From Hyphomonas sp. (GTDB lineage Bacteria; Pseudomonadota; Alphaproteobacteria; Caulobacterales; Hyphomonadaceae), in NCBI GenBank assembly GCA_016124495.1, contig WGNP01000001.1, forward strand, positions 124,001-188,000: a stretch of DNA of 64,000 nucleotides. Direction: 5' to 3'. Under the pieces are notes generated by a model. The model had not been told where the DNA came from. It was given only the letters and a program-made list of their open reading frames with translations, and searched no databases. The position numbers and the translations under genes were made by a program. Position 1 is the first letter of the stretch, and the number at the start of each line of letters is the position of its first letter. Positions 44,040-51,767 of this stretch are shown here, piece after piece.

Positions 44040-44918
44040 TTAATCCTCGCCGAGCAGTCCGGCAAGATCGGCCATCTCGAACAGGCCGTCCTGGAGGGCC
44101 TCAACGGCCGAGGTTTCCTCAACATCCGCGCCAAGGGCGTCCAGGGCAAATCCATAGGCCTCGAGCAGCGGTCCGTCGGCGACCAGCAGGACTTCGTCGC
44201 CGGGATCATAGTGCGCCGCTACGTCCGCGCCAATCATCAGGCCCGCCAGCGCCGCCGCCTTGTTGCCGGCCGAAAGCGAGCCTTGCCGGATCGCGGCCTC
44301 CACCGAGAAGACCGGCGGCGAGTCGTCGGTATCGAGGGCGCGTTCGATCCAGTCCTTGAAGACCTTCATGTCGAAGGCCTGGGCGCTGGCCTCGTTCAGC
44401 GCCAGCGTACCGTGCGACAGCAGCAGGTCGCGCATTTCCGCCGTGATTTCAGTGGAGAACTCCAGCACCCGGCCATGCTCGACCACGCAATGCCGGGTAT
44501 GGTGCCCGGCGATACAAATCGAGCCGTTGGCCTCGTCCAGGCCGAACAGCACCGTTTCCGCACCGCAGGTCAGGTCCGGCGGAGAGAGCTGGCCGATCCA
44601 CGGCACAAGATGAATGCCCGCCTGCAGGCCCAGATGGCTGGCCAAGTGGGTCAGCGGCAGGGGCGCATTCAGCGAGACATTGCCATTGCCTGCGAAAGAC
44701 GCGGATACATCCCCGCAACCTATGACCGGAACCTCCGGAGAAAAACCGAGCCATTCCGCCAGATGAAACCGTACGCGCCCCGGCCAGTCGCGGTGCCCGG
44801 CGACCGTTTCCTCGCGGGTGTGGAACGAGGACAGGATTTCGCCATCGCCATCGAAGGCCCAGGCGCGCAGCTGCGTGCCAGCCCATTCGAATCCGATCAG
44901 CGCCAGCTTGTCCTTCAT
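44040..44918 (-). CDS. 2-dehydro-3-deoxygalactonokinase-like sugar-acid kinase
   Basis: 292 residues of the DgoK family, which phosphorylates 2-keto-3-deoxygalactonate in galactose/galactonate breakdown. Family blocks, somewhat diverged: a start GFEWAGTQLRAWAFDGDGEI, NAPLPLTHLASHLGLQAG, PPDLTCGAETVLFGL (usually PPDVMRGEETQ), and AGHHTRHCVVEHGRVLEFST (usually GTHSKWV). The Thr/Ser-Lys pair of that last block is replaced by Thr-Arg, so the precise substrate is uncertain. Together with the SMP-30 gene it forms a two-gene unit; no dgoA aldolase or galactonate dehydratase is near. Confidence 0.75.
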   Translation of the reverse strand: MKDKLALIGFEWAGTQLRAWAFDGDGEILSSFHTREETVAGHRDWPGRVRFHLAEWLGFSPEVPVIGCGDVSASFAGNGNVSLNAPLPLTHLASHLGLQAGIHLVPWIGQLSPPDLTCGAETVLFGLDEANGSICIAGHHTRHCVVEHGRVLEFSTEITAEMRDLLLSHGTLALNEASAQAFDMKVFKDWIERALDTDDSPPVFSVEAAIRQGSLSAGNKAAALAGLMIGADVAAHYDPGDEVLLVADGPLLEAYGFALDALGADVEETSAVEALQDGLFEMADLAGLLGED

Positions 44919-45082
44919 ACCCTCACCTTGCCGGCACAGGGGCCAGCGAACAACGTGTTTGGAGATTGTCTCCCGTCTCGCGGCTGGCGGCCCGTGTCAA
45001 TTGCTGGTCCCCATAGGGGGCCGCAGGCGCTTGCGCAGGCGCCGGGGCCACGGCAAGACGAAGGCGAGCACCGGAGTGGCGC

Positions 45083-45913
45083 ATGCAGCCTGAAACAGAC
45101 CGAACCGAAGCCGCCGCCATCGCTTTCCGCGAACTGGCCCGAATCATGGCGCGGCTCAGGGATCCGGTCTCGGGATGCCCCTGGGATCTCGAGCAGGATT
45201 TCGCAACGATAGCGCCCTACACGATCGAGGAAGCCTACGAGGTCGCCGATGCGATCGAGCGCGCCGACATGGGGGAGTTGCGCGATGAACTCGGCGACCT
45301 GCTGTTCCAGGTCATGTTCCACAGCCGGATGGCGGAAGAGCAAGGCGCGTTTGCGCTGGCGGATGTCGTGGCCGCGATCAATGACAAGATGATCCGGCGC
45401 CACCCGCACGTCTTCGGCGATGAGGGAGAGACACGCTCCGCAGACGAACAAACTCTCGCGTGGGAAACAATGAAAGCGTCAGAACGCGCAACGAGGGCTG
45501 GCGCAGGAGCGGCACCCAGCGCACTGGACGGGGTGGCACGTGCCCTGCCGGCCCTGCTGCGCGCCGAGAAGCTGCAGAAGCGCGCTGCGCGGACCGGATT
45601 TGACTGGACCGAAACCCCGCCCATTTTCGACAAACTTGAGGAAGAAATCGCCGAAGTCAAAGACGCGATCGACAGCGGTGATATAAACGCCGTCGAAGAT
45701 GAAGTGGGCGACCTGCTGTTTGTCGTCGCCAATCTCGCCCGGCGCCTGTCGGTTGATCCGGAACAGGCGCTGCGCAAGGCGAACGCAAAATTCGAGCGAC
45801 GCTTCCGGGCGATGGAGCAGGCTTCAAAAGCAGACTCGCTCGAGTTCGCGTCGCTGACGCTGGATGAGCAGGAAGCTTACTGGCAGCGGGTCAAGCAGAC
45901 CGAACGCGGTTAG
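45083..45913 (+). CDS. mazG: Nucleoside triphosphate pyrophosphohydrolase MazG
   Basis: 276-residue all-helical NTP pyrophosphatase of the two-domain E. coli type, thought to clear abnormal NTPs and adjust (p)ppGpp. Both domains show the EExxE type metal sites: TIEEAYEVADAIERADMGEL with ELGDLLFQVMFHSRM, and EEEIAEVKDAIDSGD with DEVGDLLFVVANLARR. The typical opening LRDPVSGCPWDLEQDF is present. Its stop overlaps the hflX stop on the other strand by 4 bp. Confidence 0.95.
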   Translation: MQPETDRTEAAAIAFRELARIMARLRDPVSGCPWDLEQDFATIAPYTIEEAYEVADAIERADMGELRDELGDLLFQVMFHSRMAEEQGAFALADVVAAINDKMIRRHPHVFGDEGETRSADEQTLAWETMKASERATRAGAGAAPSALDGVARALPALLRAEKLQKRAARTGFDWTETPPIFDKLEEEIAEVKDAIDSGDINAVEDEVGDLLFVVANLARRLSVDPEQALRKANAKFERRFRAMEQASKADSLEFASLTLDEQEAYWQRVKQTERG

Positions 45914-47232
45914 CCCGCTGCCGGGAGCAGGCCCGGGAATTCGGCTCTGAACTGACCGAGGCGTTCGGCAGAAAGACGCACGACCAGATGAGCCGCGCCG
46001 TTATCTTCGGTCCGCTCGCCGGTTACGTCGCCGTTCTGGTGGAGCCAGGCGCGGGCGCGGCCCGCTTCCGGTGCCAGGACAAGTTCGATTTCCTGCTGTC
46101 CGTGCAGCAAGGATTTTTCGATGAGCCGGAGCAGCGCTTCAGCGCCCTCGCCGGTCAGCGCTGACACGGCAACCGCCGGCACTTCGGTTTCGGAAGCCGC
46201 GAGGGTCTTCATCGATTCCGAACGCTCGGGCAGCATCGCGTCGATCTTGTTCCAGGCTTCGATGACCGGCGGCAGTGTCATGCCGGATTCTTTTTCGAGC
46301 CGTTCGAGTACAGTCATTACGTCACTCGCCTGCTCGGTATCGGCCGCGCTGGATCGGTCACGGACATGCACGAGCAGGTCTGCCTGCAGGGATTCTTCAA
46401 GCGTAGCCTGGAAGCTGTCGATCAGGTGTGTCGGCAGGTCCGAGATGAAACCCACCGTATCAATCAGTGCCGCTTCGCCGAGCGAGGGAAGCTGAAGCTT
46501 GCGGATCGTCGGGTCGAGGGTCGCGAAGGGCATATCCCTGGCGAACACGTCGGCGCCGGTGAGGCGGTTGAACAGGGTTGACTTGCCAGAGTTGGTATAA
46601 CCGACCAATGCCACGACCGGCGTGCCGGAGCGGCGCCGGCCGGCGCGCTGCACGGCGCGGGTGCGTTTGACTTCATCGAGATCGCGCCGAAGGCGGATGA
46701 TCTTGTCGTCCAGCATCCGGCGGTCCGCCTCGAGCTGGCTTTCGCCCGGACCTGACAGGAAGCCTGAGCCACCGCGCTGGCGCTCAAGGTGTGTCCAGGT
46801 GCGCACGAGGCGCGAGCGCTCGTAAAGGATACGCGCCAGTTCGACCTGCAGCCGTCCCTCTTTCGTCCGTGCCCGCAGGCCGAAGATTTCCAGGATCAAA
46901 CCTGTCCGGTCGATAACCTTCATGCCCAGGCGTTTCTCGAGATTGCGCTGCTGGACAGGCGTCAGAGCGCCGTCGATGACGGCCAGCGTGCAGTGTTCGG
47001 CTTCAAGGTCAGCCGCCATACGGTCCACGATGCCGCCGGAAAGCAGGAAGGAGGGATTGACCTTGCGCACCTGGTCCGGCCGGATAAAGCCCAGCTGGCA
47101 ACCCAGCGCTTCAACGAGGCCTGAGGTTTCTCTCAACCGGTCCGGCGTCGGACGATCCGCAGGCGTGAACCAGGGGATAACCACGCCGGCAATCTCCGGC
47201 GCCGGAAGGCGGTCAACAAATTTCTCGGTCAA
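45910..47232 (-). CDS. hflX: Ribosome-associated GTPase HflX
   Basis: GTPase of 440 residues that splits stalled ribosomes. An N-terminal HflX domain (with DGALTPVQQRNLEKRLGMKV and DRTGLILEIFGLRART) precedes the glycine-rich GGSGFLSGPGESQLEADRR, a coiled coil, and the G domain with P-loop GYTNSGKSTLFNRLTGAD, the G3 box DTVGFISDLP and the G4 box NKID. It starts 6 bp after hfq, a widespread pairing. Confidence 0.96.
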   Translation of the reverse strand: MTEKFVDRLPAPEIAGVVIPWFTPADRPTPDRLRETSGLVEALGCQLGFIRPDQVRKVNPSFLLSGGIVDRMAADLEAEHCTLAVIDGALTPVQQRNLEKRLGMKVIDRTGLILEIFGLRARTKEGRLQVELARILYERSRLVRTWTHLERQRGGSGFLSGPGESQLEADRRMLDDKIIRLRRDLDEVKRTRAVQRAGRRRSGTPVVALVGYTNSGKSTLFNRLTGADVFARDMPFATLDPTIRKLQLPSLGEAALIDTVGFISDLPTHLIDSFQATLEESLQADLLVHVRDRSSAADTEQASDVMTVLERLEKESGMTLPPVIEAWNKIDAMLPERSESMKTLAASETEVPAVAVSALTGEGAEALLRLIEKSLLHGQQEIELVLAPEAGRARAWLHQNGDVTGERTEDNGAAHLVVRLSAERLGQFRAEFPGLLPAAG

Positions 47233-47238
47233 TCCGGA

Positions 47239-47487
47239 CTAGTCTCCGTCCGTCTCTTCGTCAAAAAGCTGGACAGGTGCGCTCGGCGCGATGGTCGAGA
47301 TCGCGTGCTTGTAGACGAGTTGCGGCGGCCGGCCGTCACCCCGGAGCAATATACAGAAGTTGTCGAACCATGTGACAACGCCCTGCAGTTTCACACCATT
47401 TACCAGGAACACTGTAAGGGGCGTGCGGGACTTGCGGACGGCGTTGAGGAAAGTGTCCTGCAGGTTTTGTTTCTTGTCAGCTGACAT
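47239..47487 (-). CDS. hfq: RNA chaperone Hfq
   Basis: 82-residue Sm-like protein, a hexamer that pairs small RNAs with mRNAs. Sm1 reads [20 protein letters not shown] and [20 protein letters not shown]; Sm2 has [11 protein letters not shown] with the KH pair. The acidic C-tail (FDEETDGD) is short, as in other alphaproteobacteria. It lies between trkH and hflX in the conserved order. Confidence 0.97.
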   Translation of the reverse strand: MSADKKQNLQDTFLNAVRKSRTPLTVFLVNGVKLQGVVTWFDNFCILLRGDGRPPQLVYKHAISTIAPSAPVQLFDEETDGD

Positions 47488-47558
47488 GCGCTTTGCTTTT
47501 CCTGCTAGTGTTTTTGTTATGCCTTCGAGCTAAGTCGTTTGCTGCAGGTGCGCAAGGG

Positions 47559-48965
47559 TCAGCCCCGCCAAAAGCTCAGTGAAAGCGCAGGTAGCAAGGT
47601 CAAAATCTCCAGCCTGCCCAAAAGCATGGCAATGATCAGGAGGATTTCGCTGGCCGGGCCCAGATTTGTGTCAGACCCGGCAACCAGTCCGCCCGAGGAG
47701 GTGAGCCCGCCGATCGAGAGGCGGATGGCGTCGTCAAAGCCCAGCCCAGCAAAGCTGAAGGCGATCAGAAACATGAAGACAGCCAGCACATAGGCGACGA
47801 AGTACACCCAGACCCCGATCACACTGCGCTCATCCAGTTCGCGGTCCCGGAAACGGAAGCTGACAACTGACCGCCGGTATCCAAGTTGCTGGAACTCCTG
47901 CCCTGCCCTTTGACCAAGGACGATCACCCGCGCCAGCTTGATCCCACCAGCGGCAGCCAGTGCCGAGCCGCCGATCAGACACGGCATCACATAAACAGTC
48001 AGCGGGATGGCGTCAGCTGCGCCGGGCGTGCCCAGCGGAATGCCTGATGTCGAGAGGGTCGCAATCGACCAGCCGAGCGCATCGCCGGCTGCGAGCCCGG
48101 CAATCATTGCAAAGCCCGCAAAGAGAACCGCAAACCCGGCGAACACTACGATTTCCGGATCCTGCATGATCGATGCCCAGGCGCGGCGGCGGAGCGGCAG
48201 CCAGAACGCGAGACCGAGAGAGCCAAGCAGGAGCCCCGTTGCCAGCACCACCGAGACTGCTGCCGATGCCGGCGCCAGGTCCAGTGCGTCGGGATGCACG
48301 AGCCCGGTCGTGATGACGCTGACGGCATCACCGAGCGCCCTGCCCGGTTCGACGCCCAGCACGAGCAGGGCGACGAACATCAACAGGACGCCGACCCCGA
48401 TCATCAGTGATACCGGCCCGGTGATCCGGGGGATGGCATCAAAGAAGCTGCTTTCGGGCAGCGTGAAAAGCACGGTGCGGTGCACACCGGGTCCGCCAAG
48501 GTTCACCGCTGCGAAGACGCCGGCGGCTGTTACGATGGCCGAGAAAGCACCGAGCAGGTGCAGGGCGCCGCGCCAGTAGATCAGGCTTACGGGCCAGTCG
48601 CCTCCCGACACCTCGATGACCGAATGGCCGGTCGTGGTCAGACACGCCGCGGCCTCGTGGATGGCGGTGATAACCGAACTGTTGGCGACGCCGAACACGA
48701 ACGGCATGGACGTCGCGAGCGGTGTAAGCAGCCACCACAGGATCACGACGGCAAGGCCGTCCGAGGGGCGCGCCTTGCGCTCCGGCTTGAGGGTAAGCAG
48801 CAACACGCTCGCGGCGGCGACCAGAATTCCCATGGCTGTGACGCCGAGCGAAATGACCTGCTGCGTCTCTCCCGCCACCACCGCAATGACGGCACCGAAT
48901 ATGCCTGCACCCGCCACGATCAGCATGAGCAGGCTCAGGACACGGGCGACGGACGCGTAATTCAT
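47559..48965 (-). CDS. trkH: Trk-type potassium uptake membrane protein TrkH
   Basis: Inner-membrane K+ channel-like subunit of 468 residues with four pore-loop repeats. Pore segments visible include HEAAACLTTTGHSVIEV, ALGDAVSVITTGLVHPD, SIATLSTSGIPLG and IGGLTSSGGLVAGSD, with the selectivity Gly kept in each. It is regulated by TrkA, encoded 3 bp upstream. The gene group with ntrYX is typical for alphaproteobacteria. Confidence 0.94.
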   Translation of the reverse strand: MNYASVARVLSLLMLIVAGAGIFGAVIAVVAGETQQVISLGVTAMGILVAAASVLLLTLKPERKARPSDGLAVVILWWLLTPLATSMPFVFGVANSSVITAIHEAAACLTTTGHSVIEVSGGDWPVSLIYWRGALHLLGAFSAIVTAAGVFAAVNLGGPGVHRTVLFTLPESSFFDAIPRITGPVSLMIGVGVLLMFVALLVLGVEPGRALGDAVSVITTGLVHPDALDLAPASAAVSVVLATGLLLGSLGLAFWLPLRRRAWASIMQDPEIVVFAGFAVLFAGFAMIAGLAAGDALGWSIATLSTSGIPLGTPGAADAIPLTVYVMPCLIGGSALAAAGGIKLARVIVLGQRAGQEFQQLGYRRSVVSFRFRDRELDERSVIGVWVYFVAYVLAVFMFLIAFSFAGLGFDDAIRLSIGGLTSSGGLVAGSDTNLGPASEILLIIAMLLGRLEILTLLPALSLSFWRG

Positions 48966-48968
48966 GGA

Positions 48969-50342
48969 TCAGAAATAGTCCGGATTGACCCGGAAGAACT
49001 TCTCGATGCTGCGAACCATTTCGGCTTCGTAGAAGATCACGAGATGGTCTTCGGGCCGCACGATAACATCGGAATCAGCCATCAGTATCTGATTGCCGCG
49101 CAGCACGGCGGCGGCGGTTACACCTTCGGGCATGTCGTCATAGCCGAGCGGTTTGCCGATAAGGGACGACGACTCCAGTGTCACCCCCTCGGCGACTTCG
49201 GCGAGGCCGTCTTCTAGGGACTGGAGGCCAAGGATGCGGCCGCGGCGCATGCGGAGCAGGACTTGCGACACCGTAAGGGCGCGAGGGTCGAGCACGGTGT
49301 CCACCCGCATATCGGCGGCGAGGCTGGCGAGTTCGGGCGCATTGATCAGCGCGAGCGCGCGCTTGGCACCGGCCCGTTTGGCAAGGTTGCTGATGAGGAG
49401 GTTCGTCTTGTCATCATCCGTGATCGCGATCACGAAGTCCGCCCGGTCAACGCCGCCTTCGGCAAGGATGTCCGGGTTGAGACCGTCGCCCTGAATCACG
49501 ATGGAGCGCTTTACTTCAGCGACGGCCTTGTTGGCCCGCTCGGCGCTGCGCTCGATCAACCGTACACGGATGTGACTTTCTTTCTCGAGCACCTTGGCGA
49601 CGTGCAGCCCGACATTGCCGCCGCCGATGATGACGACATGGTCGAGGCGGCTCTGGTCGCGGTTGAAAATCGAGGTGAGGCGTTCCGCATGTGTGTCCAG
49701 AACGGCGATATAGGCACGGTCTCCGGGCTTCAGCACATCGCGCCCCCGCGGGGCGCGGATTTCGGCCCCGCGGCCGATGCCGATGATACGGGCCGAGAGG
49801 TCCGGAAAGACGCCGCGCATCTGGTCGACCGGGAGGTCGATCAGGGGATTATCGGCGCTGAGTTCGAAGCCCAGCAGCTTGAGTTTCCCGCCCGCAAAGG
49901 CTGCGCTCATGATCGTACCGGGCGTGCGGAAGCGCTGGAGGATCGCGTCCCCGACTTCCGCTTCAGGCGAAATGACCATGTCGATAGGCAGGCCTTCGCG
50001 CGAGAAGATATTCTTCCAGGCCGCATCGAGGTACGACCTGTCACGCACGCGCGCGATCTTGAACGGCACTGAGAAGATTGTGTGGGCGATCTGGCAGATC
50101 ACCATGTTGATTTCATCGAAGTGGGTGACGGCGATGATCATCTCGCAGTCCGCCGCGCGGGCCCGCTTCAGCACATCCGGGTGCGCGGCGTGACCGATTA
50201 TGCCGCGCACGTCGAGATCTATCGAGACCTGATCGACCAGATCGGCGTTTTCGTCTACGATTGTAACTTCGTGCTTCTCGCGCGCAAGGCGCCGGGCGAT
50301 ACCCTGCCCCACGCGTCCGGCGCCGCAGATCAGAACGTGCAT
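48969..50342 (-). CDS. trkA: Trk system potassium-transporter NAD-binding protein TrkA
   Basis: Peripheral cytoplasmic gating subunit, 457 residues: two RCK repeats, each an NAD-binding Rossmann domain plus a TrkA-C domain. First GAGRVGQGIARRLAREKHEV with VDENADLV; second GGGNVGLHVAKVLEKESHIR with RLIERSAERANKAV. The TrkA-C parts include RGNQILMADSDVIVRPEDHL. Start and neighbours fit a trkA-trkH pair in operon behind ntrX. Confidence 0.95.
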   Translation of the reverse strand: MHVLICGAGRVGQGIARRLAREKHEVTIVDENADLVDQVSIDLDVRGIIGHAAHPDVLKRARAADCEMIIAVTHFDEINMVICQIAHTIFSVPFKIARVRDRSYLDAAWKNIFSREGLPIDMVISPEAEVGDAILQRFRTPGTIMSAAFAGGKLKLLGFELSADNPLIDLPVDQMRGVFPDLSARIIGIGRGAEIRAPRGRDVLKPGDRAYIAVLDTHAERLTSIFNRDQSRLDHVVIIGGGNVGLHVAKVLEKESHIRVRLIERSAERANKAVAEVKRSIVIQGDGLNPDILAEGGVDRADFVIAITDDDKTNLLISNLAKRAGAKRALALINAPELASLAADMRVDTVLDPRALTVSQVLLRMRRGRILGLQSLEDGLAEVAEGVTLESSSLIGKPLGYDDMPEGVTAAAVLRGNQILMADSDVIVRPEDHLVIFYEAEMVRSIEKFFRVNPDYF

Positions 50343-50366
50343 CTGTTCAGCCTTTCAGCCTGGGTA

Positions 50367-51755
50367 TCAGCTATCGTGCCGCACGCCTGTTGTTATGCCC
50401 AAAGCCTTTAATTTTCGGTGGAGGGCGGAGCGTTCCATACCGATGAATTCAGCTGTCCGCGAGATATTTCCGTTAAACCGCGTGATCTGCAAGCTCAGGT
50501 ATTCCCGCTCGAATTGCTCGCGGGCATCGCGCAGGGACAGGCCAACGAGGTCGGCTGAGCCGGACTGTGCGGCTGGCGAGGCGGCCGAGCGGCCGGGATC
50601 ACGCGGCAGTTCGTCCACACTGATAGGACGCGTCGAATCAGACGGTGAGAGAATGAGGATACGCTCGACGAGGTTGCGCAGCTGACGGATGTTACCTGGC
50701 CATTCCATGGACTGGAGCACCGCGAGCGCCTCCGGCGCAAAATTGCGGCAGATAAGACCGGAGGTCTCGGCGATGCGCTCGCAAAAGTAGGTCGCCAGTT
50801 CCACGATGTCGTCCCGGCGCTCGGACAGCGACGGAACGCGCAAGGGCACCACACTCAGGCGGTAGAACAGATCTTCCCGGAAATTGCCCTTCTCGATTTC
50901 TGCGCGCAGGTCTTTTGTGGTGGTCGCCATGACCCGCACGTCCACGCTGACGTCCGACCGGCCGCCGACACGCTGGAACCGCTGCTCGGTCAGCACCCGG
51001 AGGATCTTGTTCTGAGTGCCGATGGGCATGTCCGCCACCTCGTCCAGCAGCAACGTGCCGGTGTGAGCGCGCTCGAACAGGCCGACCCGGATCGTCCGGC
51101 CCTGCGAATCCTCTTCCCCGAACAGCGCATTCTCCATCTGGTCCGGCGCAATTGTTGCCGCATTGACGACGACGAAGGGCCCTTCCACACGGGTCGAACT
51201 CTTGTGGATCAGGCGCGCCGCCAGCTCCTTGCCGACACCGGCGGGACCAGAGATCAGCACGCGTGAATTCGTCGGCGCGACTTTCTCAATCGAGGCCCGC
51301 AGCGTCACCGCCGCCTGGCTGTTGCCGATCCAGCGCTCTTCATCACCGGCGCGGTTGCGCAGCGCAGCGTTTTCATAGCGAAGGGCGGCAGATTCGATCG
51401 CACGCTCCACGACCAGCATCAGCCGGTCCGCCTTAATCGGCTTCTCGATGAAATCGAACGCGCCGCGCCGGATGGCCGCGATGGCCGTCTCAATATTACC
51501 ATGGCCGCTGATCACGATGACCGGCAGGATAGGATCGATCGACTTCAGGTATTTCAGAACCGACAGTCCGTCCATGCCGCTGCCCTGCAGCCAGACATCG
51601 AGGATCACAAGACGCGGCGTGCGTGAACGGACCTCTTCCAGAGCGCGCTCCGCCGTGTCGGCGGTGCGCACTGAGTAACCCTCATCGCCGAGCACGCCGG
51701 CCATCAGTTCCCGGATATCCGGCTCATCATCTACGACTAGAATGTCCAGTGCCAT
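50367..51755 (-). CDS. ntrX: Response regulator NtrX, AAA+ type, lacking the GAFTGA loop
   Basis: Regulator paired with NtrY, 462 residues. Receiver domain 1-120 (LVVDDEPDIRELMAGVLGDE, phospho-Asp in LVILDVWLQG), AAA+ domain with Walker A GPAGVGKELAARLIHKSS and Walker B LLLDEVADMP, and C-terminal Fis helix-turn-helix (NISRTAEFIGMERSALHRKL). Between ALFGEED and the Walker B region stands SQGRTIRVGLFERAHTG; the GAFTGA loop that contacts sigma-54 is missing. It should bind DNA and oligomerise but not activate sigma-54 promoters, in line with views of NtrX in other alphaproteobacteria. Starts 12 bp after ntrY. Confidence 0.93.
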   Translation of the reverse strand: MALDILVVDDEPDIRELMAGVLGDEGYSVRTADTAERALEEVRSRTPRLVILDVWLQGSGMDGLSVLKYLKSIDPILPVIVISGHGNIETAIAAIRRGAFDFIEKPIKADRLMLVVERAIESAALRYENAALRNRAGDEERWIGNSQAAVTLRASIEKVAPTNSRVLISGPAGVGKELAARLIHKSSTRVEGPFVVVNAATIAPDQMENALFGEEDSQGRTIRVGLFERAHTGTLLLDEVADMPIGTQNKILRVLTEQRFQRVGGRSDVSVDVRVMATTTKDLRAEIEKGNFREDLFYRLSVVPLRVPSLSERRDDIVELATYFCERIAETSGLICRNFAPEALAVLQSMEWPGNIRQLRNLVERILILSPSDSTRPISVDELPRDPGRSAASPAAQSGSADLVGLSLRDAREQFEREYLSLQITRFNGNISRTAEFIGMERSALHRKLKALGITTGVRHDS

Positions 51756-51767
51756 GGCCCGTTTCCT

